From the NCBI GenBank assembly GCA_937917025.1, contig CALFSF010000268.1, forward strand, positions 1-5,850: 5,850 bases of DNA, written 5' to 3'. This stretch comes from an uncultured Paraburkholderia sp. GTDB lineage: Bacteria; Pseudomonadota; Gammaproteobacteria; Burkholderiales; Burkholderiaceae. The notes beneath the pieces are model-generated. The model saw only the letters and a list, made by a program, of their open reading frames with translations, did not search any database and was not told the DNA's origin. The translations under genes were made by a program, and so were the position numbers. Of the stretch, positions 1 to 5,650 are shown piece by piece; position 1 is the first letter of the stretch; each line of letters opens with the position of its first letter.

Positions 1-1433
1 GCGATTCCGTGAAGGATGCGCTGTCGCAGGCCGCGGTGTCGCCCGATCAGGTCGCCGGCATCGGGTTCAATGCCACCTGCTCGCTCGTCGTGCTGGGCGC
101 GGGCGGCCAGCCCTTGCCCGTGGGTCCGTCGGAGCAGGCGGCGCGCGACATCATCGTCTGGATGGATCACCGCGCCGTGGAGCAGGCGGAGCACATCAAC
201 GCGACGGGCCACGAGGTGCTGAAATTCGTCGGTGGCAAGATCTCGCCGGAAATGGAGACGCCGAAGCTGCTGTGGCTCCTCGAGAACAGGCCGGCCGTGT
301 TCGAGGCGGCATGGCAGTTCTTCGACCTGACCGACTTCCTCACCTGGCGCGCGACCGGTGACCTGTCCAGATCCACCTGCACGGTAACCTGCAAATGGAC
401 CTATCTGGCGCACGAACGACGCTGGGACGAAAGCTACTTTCGCACCGTCGGCCTCGGCGTGCTGGCGGACGAGGGCTTTGAGCGCATCGGCCAGCGCGTC
501 GTCGACGGGGGTACGCCGCTCGGTAGCGGACTGACAGCACAAGCCGCCGCGGAACTCGGCTTGCGCACCGGAACGCCGGTTGCCACGGGCGTGATCGATG
601 CCCATGCCGGCGGGATCGGCACGGTGGGCGCCGATGGAGAGCCCGAGTCGTGCCTTGGCTACGTCTTCGGCACGTCATCATGCACGATGACGACGACCCG
701 CGGTCCGGTCTTCGTGCCGGGCGTATGGGGGCCTTATTTTTCGGCGATGGTGCCGGATGCGTGGCTCAACGAGGGTGGGCAGTCGGTGGCCGGCGCGGCG
801 ATCGAACGGCTGCTCTCGATGCACCCCGCTGCCCCGGATGCCCAGCGCCAGGCGGCGCAGTCGGGCCAGTCGCTGCCGGTGATGCTCGCGAGTCTCGCGG
901 CACAGGCGGCGCACGGTTCGTCGGAGGCGGTGTTGCTGGCGAACGGGCTGCATGTCGTCCCGGAGTTCCTCGGCAACCGCGCGCCGTTCGCCGATCCCCA
1001 CGCAAGAGCGGTGATCGCGGGCCTCAGCATGGAAGACGACCTGGAGAGTCTGGTCGCCCTCTACATTGCCGGCATCTGCAGTATCGGCTACGGCCTTCGC
1101 CAGATCATCGAAACACAGGCTGCGGCCGGCGCACCGATCGAGCGGGTGGTGATCAGCGGCGGCGCGGGGCGGCTCGATCTCGTTCGGCAACTGCTCGCGG
1201 ATGCGACGGGAAAGCCCCTCCTCGCCACGCAGGCGGAAGATCCGGTTTTGCTGGGGTCCGCGATGCTGGGCGGCGTGGCGGGCGGCCTGTTCGACGACGT
1301 ACGCTCGGCGATGGCCGGGATGTCGCATATCAGCAAAACCTACGAGCCGGCCGCAGGCGACATCGCGGCACTGCACGACGCACGGTTTCGCGCGTTCACG
1401 AAGTTGCAGGCCGTGGCGAGGGAAATCCGCTAG
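1..1433 (+). CDS. FGGY-family pentulose kinase (D-ribulokinase/YDR109C-like), 5' end off window
   Basis: ATP-dependent cytosolic kinase that phosphorylates a ketopentose. The reading frame is open to the left edge (first full codon at 3), and the protein lacks the usual N-terminal phosphate-binding segment, so roughly the first 60-70 residues lie outside; the GTG at 9 is internal. Counting that GTG as residue 1, I see WMDHRA (51-56), the long FGGY pentulose-kinase block ending in ISPEMETPKLLWL (78-90), IDAHAGG with the likely catalytic Asp (196-202), the ATPase-fold GTSS turn (221-224), GNRAPFADP (322-330) and the C-terminal nucleotide-site SGGAGR (383-388), followed by DPVLLGSAMLGG (411-422). 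The pattern is that of the eukaryote-like Ydr109c/FGGY D-ribulokinase group rather than AraB or XylB. The substrate is inferred; L-ribulose or another pentulose is possible. It stops at TAG 1431-1433, overlapping the stop of the convergent transporter gene by 4 bp, so it belongs to a different transcription unit. Confidence 0.93.
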   Translation, partial: DSVKDALSQAAVSPDQVAGIGFNATCSLVVLGAGGQPLPVGPSEQAARDIIVWMDHRAVEQAEHINATGHEVLKFVGGKISPEMETPKLLWLLENRPAVFEAAWQFFDLTDFLTWRATGDLSRSTCTVTCKWTYLAHERRWDESYFRTVGLGVLADEGFERIGQRVVDGGTPLGSGLTAQAAAELGLRTGTPVATGVIDAHAGGIGTVGADGEPESCLGYVFGTSSCTMTTTRGPVFVPGVWGPYFSAMVPDAWLNEGGQSVAGAAIERLLSMHPAAPDAQRQAAQSGQSLPVMLASLAAQAAHGSSEAVLLANGLHVVPEFLGNRAPFADPHARAVIAGLSMEDDLESLVALYIAGICSIGYGLRQIIETQAAAGAPIERVVISGGAGRLDLVRQLLADATGKPLLATQAEDPVLLGSAMLGGVAGGLFDDVRSAMAGMSHISKTYEPAAGDIAALHDARFRAFTKLQAVAREIR

Positions 1434-2743
1434 CGCCCCGTTCCCGCGACGCTCGTGCGCTTCGCGCGACGCAGGATCGGCACCGTAATCGCCGCGAACA
1501 GCAGCAGGCATGACGCGGGAATCAGCATGGGCGCCTTCACGCTGCCGCTGGTCTCGCGAACCCACGGCACCAGATTCTGCGCAATGAAGCCGCCGATATT
1601 GCCAAGCGAGTTGATCGCCGCGATGCCTGCCGCAGCCTGCGCGCCGAACAGGAACTTCGAAGGCAGCGTCCAGAAGCACGGAATCAGCAGATACATGCAG
1701 GGCGCGCCGAAACAGAGGGCGGCGAAACGCAGCGTGCTGGTCGGCAGGAACACCGCGCTCAGGAAGCAGGCGAAGCCGAGCAGCGCCGCGCCCAGCATCG
1801 CGGTGATCGCGCGGTGACCGCCTCTGAGCTTCGAAGGCAGCCACGCCAGCACGATGGTCGCCATCAGCCACGGAATGATGTTCAGCAGCCCGTTGGTCGT
1901 GTTGCTGACGCCAAACCCCTTGACCAGCGTCGGCAACCAGTAGCTCACGCCGTACACGGAAATGGACAGCATCATGTAGTACAGCGCCATGCCGATCACG
2001 CGCGGCTGCACCAGCACGCTCAGCAGCGGAGCATGACCGGAACCGGATACATTCGCCTGCGCGCGTTCGGCGGCGAGCGTCCGGGTGAGCCATTGCTTTT
2101 CGTCGGCGGCGAGGAATTTTGCCTGGTCCGGCGACGCGGGCAGCAGGAACAACACAACGAAGGTGAGCAGGATCGACGGCACGCCCGTCACGAGGAAGAC
2201 GAGTTGCCAGCCGTGCAGGCCGGCGAATCCGCCCTTGTCGAGCAGCCAGCCGCAAATCGGCGCGCCGATCATGTTGCCGAGACTGCTGCCGACCGTGAAA
2301 TATCCGAGCATCCGCACACGATGCCGCGCCGGAAACCACAGCGTCAGATAGTAGATCACACCCGGATACAGCCCCGCCTCCGAGGCGCCGAGCAGAAACC
2401 GCAGCACGTAAAACATCGGCGCGCTGCGGGTGAACGCGAGCAGCACGGTGACGATGCCCCAGCTCAGCATGATGCGGGCCATCCAGCGCGGCGCACCGTA
2501 CTTGTGAAGCATCACGTTGCTGGGTACCTCGAACAGCAGATAGCCGATGAAGAACAGCGACGCGCCGAGTCCGTAGGCCACCTCGGAGAGCCCGAGACTG
2601 CCGAGCATCTGCAGCTTGGCGAAGCTGATATTCGAGCGGTCGATGTACGCCACCAGATAAAGCACGCCGAGGAGCGGCATCAATCTGAGCGCCAGACGAT
2701 TAATCAGGCGCGCTTCGCCGATCGCCGGCGCAACGATGTTCAC
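1430..2743 (-). CDS. MFS transporter, anion:cation symporter (ACS) family, probable sugar-acid permease
   Basis: Inner-membrane secondary transporter, 437 aa with the chosen start, the normal size for the ACS family (tartrate, glucarate, galactonate and 4-hydroxyphenylacetate permeases). Visible hallmarks are YIDRSNIS at the end of TM1 (33-40), the TM4 motif LGASEAGLYPGVIYYLTLWFP (118-138), about twelve hydrophobic segments, and a charged central loop (about 203-240) between the two six-helix halves. I chose the GTG at 2743 because AGGAGA lies 4 nt upstream on the minus strand (2748-2753); a TTG at 2800 in the same frame would add 19 polar residues and has no comparable ribosome site. It is the last gene of the dehydratase-rraA-transporter run, 73 bp after the RraA-like gene. 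The substrate is inferred from this context to be the aldonate handled by the dehydratase. No family member can be assigned a substrate by eye. Confidence 0.93.
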   Translation of the reverse strand: MNIVAPAIGEARLINRLALRLMPLLGVLYLVAYIDRSNISFAKLQMLGSLGLSEVAYGLGASLFFIGYLLFEVPSNVMLHKYGAPRWMARIMLSWGIVTVLLAFTRSAPMFYVLRFLLGASEAGLYPGVIYYLTLWFPARHRVRMLGYFTVGSSLGNMIGAPICGWLLDKGGFAGLHGWQLVFLVTGVPSILLTFVVLFLLPASPDQAKFLAADEKQWLTRTLAAERAQANVSGSGHAPLLSVLVQPRVIGMALYYMMLSISVYGVSYWLPTLVKGFGVSNTTNGLLNIIPWLMATIVLAWLPSKLRGGHRAITAMLGAALLGFACFLSAVFLPTSTLRFAALCFGAPCMYLLIPCFWTLPSKFLFGAQAAAGIAAINSLGNIGGFIAQNLVPWVRETSGSVKAPMLIPASCLLLFAAITVPILRRAKRTSVAGTGR

Positions 2744-2747
2744 GGTG

Positions 2748-2753
2748 TCTCCT
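2748..2753 (-). promoter_or_regulatory. Shine-Dalgarno site of the MFS gene
   Basis: AGGAGA on the minus strand, 4 nt before the GTG at 2743. It decides the start in favour of GTG 2743 over the upstream in-frame TTG 2800. Confidence 0.8.
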
Positions 2754-2755
2754 GT

Positions 2756-2776
2756 GCCCGCCTTCTCCGCGCGGGC
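2756..2776 (-). repeat. GC-rich inverted repeat / RNA hairpin before the MFS gene
   Basis: Perfect 6-bp inverted repeat GCCCGC / GCGGGC with a 9-nt loop, in the 73-bp gap between the RraA-like gene and the transporter. On the mRNA the stem would end 2 nt before the transporter Shine-Dalgarno. There is no T-run, so it is not an intrinsic terminator. It could stabilise or process the mRNA or adjust translation of the transporter; in GC-rich DNA a stem this short may also arise by chance. Confidence 0.45.
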
Positions 2777-2816
2777 GATTGCTGTGGGACGGATCGGCAA
2801 GGCCTTCAGCGTCCTG

Positions 2817-3548
2817 TTATTTTTGCGCGAGCCATTGCGCGTAAGCGGCCAGCGTTTCTTCGTTCGGCGGATACGTGCCGCGTAACGGCCGGCCTTCGTC
2901 GATACGCTGCGAGATGAACGCCTCGAGCTGCTCCTGCTCGATCGAATCGCGCGCGACGCCCTCGGCCATGGCGCGCGGCACGATCACGACGCCGTCCACA
3001 TCGGCGACGACGATGTCGCCCGGATACACCGCCACGCCGCCGCATGCGATCGGCACGTTCATGTCGACCGCATGATGTTTCGCCAGATTCAGCGGCGCGC
3101 TCGCGCCCGCGCACCACAGCGGCAGGCCCAGTTCCGCGATCGTGCCGCTGTCGCGCACCGGTCCGTCCGACACCATGCCCGCGACGCCGCGTTTCGCGAG
3201 CCGCAGCGCGAGAATCGAGCCGACCGAGGCGACCGTGCGCTCGCCGCGGCAGTCCTGCACCAGCACGCTACCCGGCGGCGCGGTCTCGATCGCCTTGCGC
3301 TGTGGGTGATCAGGGTCCTGGAAGATCCCGACGTGGTCGATGTCCTCGCGCGCCGGAATGTTGCGCAGCGTGAACGCCGGGCCCACCAGGTTCGGCGCGC
3401 CCGGCGCCGGTTTGACGAGCGGCGCGACGCCTTGCAAAAACACGTTGCGCAGGCCACGCTTGAATAGCTGCGTGGTGAGCGTGGCCGTGCTGACATGCCG
3501 GAGCTGCTCGAGCGTGGTGTCGCTGACGGTGATATCGGATGCAGTCAT
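2817..3548 (-). CDS. RraA-like / HMG-aldolase superfamily protein
   Basis: A 243-aa member of the RraA (COG0684, 'demethylmenaquinone methyltransferase-like') fold. Relatives include the regulator of RNase E and class II pyruvate aldolases such as 4-hydroxy-4-methyl-2-oxoglutarate aldolase. The signature GVAGMVSDGPVRDS (121-134) is clear, with Arg132-Asp133 matching the substrate and metal-binding RD pair of the aldolases, and GDIVVADVDGVVIVP (177-191) is the second conserved block. Unlike short RraA proteins it has an extra C-terminal helical stretch (about 195-243) typical of the 240-residue subgroup. The first acidic residue of the aldolase D-X20-R-D motif appears to be Ser111. The ATG at 3548 lies 17 bp after the dehydratase stop; only a weak purine stretch precedes it, so translation may be coupled. 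Given its place between a sugar-acid dehydratase and a transporter, a 2-keto-3-deoxy-acid aldolase role is more likely than RNase E control, but this is inference. Confidence 0.9.
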   Translation of the reverse strand: MTASDITVSDTTLEQLRHVSTATLTTQLFKRGLRNVFLQGVAPLVKPAPGAPNLVGPAFTLRNIPAREDIDHVGIFQDPDHPQRKAIETAPPGSVLVQDCRGERTVASVGSILALRLAKRGVAGMVSDGPVRDSGTIAELGLPLWCAGASAPLNLAKHHAVDMNVPIACGGVAVYPGDIVVADVDGVVIVPRAMAEGVARDSIEQEQLEAFISQRIDEGRPLRGTYPPNEETLAAYAQWLAQK

Positions 3549-3565
3549 GAAATGCTCTGAATGAG

Positions 3566-5374
3566 TTAGTGAATTTCCGGCTCGTCGCGCTTCGTCGCCT
3601 GCGACGTGTCTTGCTGCGCATCTTGCGTGGTCTGCTGAAGAGACGCCGTGACGGACTCCGTCCCAGGCCTCACCGGCTCTTCGAGGAAGTCGAAATCGCA
3701 GCCCTTGTTCGCCTGCGTCACGTGCAGTTGATGCATGACGCCGAAGCCGCGCTCGAACGGCCGCTTCGGCGGCATCCATGCGGCCTTGCGCGCCGCCAGT
3801 TCCAGCACGCTGACGTCGAGATGCAGACGGCGGGCCGACACGTCGAGTTCGATCATGTCGCCATCCTTCACCAGCGCGAGCGGGCCGCCGACGAACGATT
3901 CAGGCGCCACGTGCAGCACGCACGCGCCGTAGCTCGTGCCGCTCATGCGCGCATCGGAAATCCGCAGCATGTCGCGCACGCCCTGCTTCAGGAGCTTTTG
4001 CGGAATCGGCAACTGGCCCCACTCCGGCATGCCGGGCGCGCCGACCGGGCCGGCGTGCTGCAGCACGATCACCGAATCGGCGGTCACGTCGAGTTCTTCC
4101 GTGTCGATGCGCGCCGCCATGTCGGCGTAGTCGCGAAAGACCACGGCCGGGCCGCGGTGCTTCTGCAGATGGGCTTCCATCGCAGCCGGTTTGATGACCG
4201 CGCCGTCCGGCGCGAGATTGCCCGTCAATACCGCAAGAGCGTCGCTCGCGACGACCGGATTGCCACGCTTGCGGATCACGTCGTCATCGAAAATTTCCGC
4301 GCCCGCGATGTTCTCGCCAAGCGTCGAGCCGTTGACGGTCATCTGCGTGCCGTCGATCAGTTCGCCCAGCTCGACGAGCAGTGCACGCAGGCCGCCTGCG
4401 TAGAAGAAGTCTTCCATCAGGTACTGGCCGGACGGGCGCAGATTGCCCAGCACCGGTGTGATGCGCGCGAGTTCGTCGAAGCGCGCCGTCGTCAGGTCGA
4501 TGCCGGCGCGGCGCGCCACCGCCACGAGATGGACGATCGCATTCGTCGAGCCGGACATCGACAGCACGGTGGTGATGGCGTTGTCGAAGGACTTCGCGGT
4601 CAGGATGTCCGACGGCTTCACGTCGGTCCACACCATCTCGACGATGCGCTGGCCGGTCAGCGATGCAAACTGCGCGTGCCGCGAATCCACCGCGGGAATC
4701 GACGAGAATCCCGGCAATATCAGGCCAAGCGCCTCGGTGGCGCTCGTCATCGTCGAGGCCGTGCCCATCGTCATGCAGTGACCCGGCGAGCGAGCGATGC
4801 CGCTTTCGATGCCCTTCCACTCTTCCTCGGTGATTTTGCCCGCGCGCAGCTCGGCCCAGTATTTCCACGTGTCCGAACCGCTGCCCAGCGTCCGGCCGTT
4901 CCAGTTGCCGCGCAGCATCGGCCCGGCCGGCAGAAAGATCGCCGGCAGGTTCATGCTGAGCGCGCCCATCAGCAGGCCGGGCGTGGTCTTGTCGCAGCCG
5001 CCCATCAGCACGCAGCCATCGAACGGATAGGACTTCAGCAGTTCCTCGGTTTCCATCGCGAGGAAGTTGCGGTACAGCATCGTGGTCGGCTTCTGGAACG
5101 GCTCGGCAAGCGTCATCACCGGCATCTCGACCGGAAAGCCGCCCGCCTGCCAGATACCGCGCTTCACCTCTTCGACGCGCTGCTTGAAGTGCGTATGGCA
5201 GGAGTTGATCTCGCTCCAGGTGTTGACCACGGCGATCACCGGCTTACCCATGTAATCCGATGCGTGGTAACCCATCTGCGCGGTTCGCGAGCGATGACCG
5301 AACGAGCGCAGATCGTTCACGCCGTACCAGCGGTAACTGCGAAGCTCTTCGGGAAGTTTTCGGTTCGAGGTCAA
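3566..5374 (-). CDS. IlvD/Edd-family sugar-acid dehydratase (L-arabinonate dehydratase-like)
   Basis: Cytosolic iron-sulfur, Mg-dependent dehydratase turning an aldonate into its 2-keto-3-deoxy acid; 602 aa from TTG 5374. Cluster ligands are Cys59 (NSCHTH), Cys127 (GGCDKTTPG) and Cys200 (SPGHCMTMG). Lys129 fits the carbamylated metal-ligand lysine and Glu91 (LAEPF) another metal ligand. Ser478 and Thr480 in DARMSGTSYG match the catalytic Ser/Thr of pentonate dehydratases. From memory, the cysteine and lysine numbers coincide with those of Rhizobium L-arabinonate dehydratase. The first possible start is GTG 5386, directly after an in-frame TAG and lacking its own ribosome site; TTG 5374 has AGGTGG 8 nt upstream, so I prefer it. 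A polar Gln/Thr/Asp-rich tail (about 567-602) extends beyond the usual family end. It is the first gene of the operon. Substrate is unproven: L-arabinonate, D-fuconate or another aldonate is possible. Names araC and araD have both been used for such enzymes, so no symbol is given. Confidence 0.92.
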   Translation of the reverse strand: MTSNRKLPEELRSYRWYGVNDLRSFGHRSRTAQMGYHASDYMGKPVIAVVNTWSEINSCHTHFKQRVEEVKRGIWQAGGFPVEMPVMTLAEPFQKPTTMLYRNFLAMETEELLKSYPFDGCVLMGGCDKTTPGLLMGALSMNLPAIFLPAGPMLRGNWNGRTLGSGSDTWKYWAELRAGKITEEEWKGIESGIARSPGHCMTMGTASTMTSATEALGLILPGFSSIPAVDSRHAQFASLTGQRIVEMVWTDVKPSDILTAKSFDNAITTVLSMSGSTNAIVHLVAVARRAGIDLTTARFDELARITPVLGNLRPSGQYLMEDFFYAGGLRALLVELGELIDGTQMTVNGSTLGENIAGAEIFDDDVIRKRGNPVVASDALAVLTGNLAPDGAVIKPAAMEAHLQKHRGPAVVFRDYADMAARIDTEELDVTADSVIVLQHAGPVGAPGMPEWGQLPIPQKLLKQGVRDMLRISDARMSGTSYGACVLHVAPESFVGGPLALVKDGDMIELDVSARRLHLDVSVLELAARKAAWMPPKRPFERGFGVMHQLHVTQANKGCDFDFLEEPVRPGTESVTASLQQTTQDAQQDTSQATKRDEPEIH

Positions 5375-5445
5375 GCTGATTTCCACCTATAAGATATGGA
5401 TTGCCGGTTCCGGGGCGCGATTTCAGCGAGGACGCGCAGGCGCAT
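5371..5445 (-). CDS. Possible leader peptide / upstream ORF coupled to the dehydratase
   Basis: A 24-codon ORF beginning ATG 5445 (MRLRVLAE...) and ending ...YRWKSA with TGA 5373-5371. The sequence AAGGAGAGG directly precedes the ATG. Another in-frame ATG at 5457 would add four residues but has only a poor ribosome site. The stop overlaps the proposed TTG start of the dehydratase as TTGA, the arrangement typical of translational coupling, and the AGGTGG used by the dehydratase is read within this ORF as Arg-Trp. The peptide is basic (five Arg) and has no run of a single amino acid, so classical amino-acid attenuation is unlikely. No homologue is recognised. An ORF this short can occur by chance; the ribosome site and the overlap are what make it worth listing. 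Confidence 0.4.
   Translation of the reverse strand: MRLRVLAEIAPRNRQSISYRWKSA
5382..5400 (-). promoter_or_regulatory. Possible hairpin sequestering the dehydratase ribosome site
   Basis: On the minus-strand RNA, UCCAU (5400-5396) can pair with GUGGA (5386-5382), four Watson-Crick pairs and one G-U, around a 9-nt loop. This covers most of the AGGTGG ribosome site and lies inside the short upstream ORF, so ribosomes translating that ORF would open it. The stem is weak and unsupported by comparison. Confidence 0.3.
5383..5388 (-). promoter_or_regulatory. Shine-Dalgarno site of the dehydratase
   Basis: AGGTGG on the minus strand, 8 nt before TTG 5374. It overlaps the alternative GTG start at 5386, which argues against that GTG. 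It lies in the 3' arm of a possible small hairpin (5382-5400). Confidence 0.6.
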
Positions 5446-5514
5446 CCTCTCCTTCATCCTGTCTTTTTATAAACGCAGGCGCTTGCCCACGAGATACGCG
5501 CGGCCCGCCACACA

Positions 5515-5530
5515 ATGACAACGATACCAT
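5515..5530. promoter_or_regulatory. Candidate LacI/GntR-type operator A (downstream)
   Basis: ATGACAACGATACCAT, a 16-bp imperfect palindrome centred on CG with matching ATG/CAT ends; 10 of 16 positions are symmetric. This is the general form of GntR-subfamily LacI operators (ATG-N4-centre CG-N4-CAT layout). On the minus strand it shares 12 of 16 bases with operator B. It sits between the regulator and the operon it would control. Confidence 0.5.
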
Positions 5531-5542
5531 CAATACCGTCAA
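5515..5542 (-). promoter_or_regulatory. Possible operon promoter
   Basis: On the minus strand TTGACG (5542-5537; five of six to the -35 consensus) is followed after 16 bp by TGTCAT (5520-5515; three of six to -10). The -10 lies within operator A, which fits simple repression, and the promoter starts right after the terminator of the regulator gene. The -10 match is weak, so the assignment is tentative. Confidence 0.3.
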
Positions 5543-5560
5543 AAAAACTGCCGAAGCAGT
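5541..5560 (-). terminator. Intrinsic terminator with UUCG tetraloop
   Basis: On the minus strand ACTGC-TTCG-GCAGT forms a perfect 5-bp stem closed by the very stable UUCG tetraloop, followed directly by a run of seven T (5547-5541, the first pairing in the stem). On the plus strand no T-run follows, so it acts for minus-strand transcripts only. It lies about 90-110 nt after the regulator stop and most simply ends the regulator transcript before the catabolic operon. Confidence 0.8.
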
Positions 5561-5566
5561 CCCGTG

Positions 5567-5582
5567 ATGATATCGCAATCAT
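5567..5582. promoter_or_regulatory. Candidate LacI/GntR-type operator B (upstream)
   Basis: ATGATATCGCAATCAT, a 16-bp palindrome centred on CG; 12 of 16 positions are symmetric (ATGAT..CG..ATCAT). It is the better of the two operator candidates. Its centre is 52 bp from that of operator A, close to five helical turns, so two bound dimers would face the same side of the DNA. Confidence 0.55.
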
Positions 5583-5589
5583 TTCAACG

Positions 5590-5611
5590 AAAAAATTGAG
5601 GGTAAACCCCC
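5590..5611 (-). terminator. Weak possible terminator after the regulator gene
   Basis: On the minus strand GGGGG-TTTA-CCCTC can form a 5-bp stem with one G-U pair, followed by AA and six T (5595-5590). It is much weaker than the UUCG hairpin 30 bp further on and may be a first-stage or chance structure. Confidence 0.3.
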
Positions 5612-5650
5612 GGAATTACATGGAATGTGCGTTGTGCGGAGGGGTACCCA

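Noticed and set aside
650..1513. 287-codon plus-strand frame within the kinase gene
   Set aside because: Frame-shifted shadow; Gly/Arg-rich translation with no family resemblance, while the kinase frame carries all the motifs.
678..2339. 553-codon minus-strand frame spanning the kinase 3' part and the transporter
   Set aside because: Arg/Ala-rich composition, crosses two recognised genes, no motif and no ribosome site.
2744..2800. N-terminal extension of the transporter to TTG 2800
   Set aside because: No ribosome site for the TTG, whereas GTG 2743 has AGGAGA at good spacing and gives a normal ACS-family N-terminus.
2817..3779. Longer version of the RraA-like gene starting at 3779
   Set aside because: The added 77 residues lie inside the dehydratase coding region on the same strand and are low-quality; the ATG at 3548 matches the family start.
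3569..5392. 607-codon open frame on the plus strand across the dehydratase
   Set aside because: It is a full-length antisense shadow of a clearly recognised enzyme. The product is Arg/His-rich without domain features, as expected from GC-rich codon use on the other strand.
5466..5471. TATAAA on the minus strand as a -10 box
   Set aside because: No acceptable -35 at 15-19 bp upstream, and the transcript would begin almost on top of the short ORF's ribosome site.
5578..5606. TTTACC-17 bp-AATGAT as a minus-strand promoter overlapping operator B
   Set aside because: Both boxes match four of six, but a transcript from here would meet the UUCG terminator after about ten nucleotides and overlaps the weaker terminator candidate, so it is a poor operon promoter.
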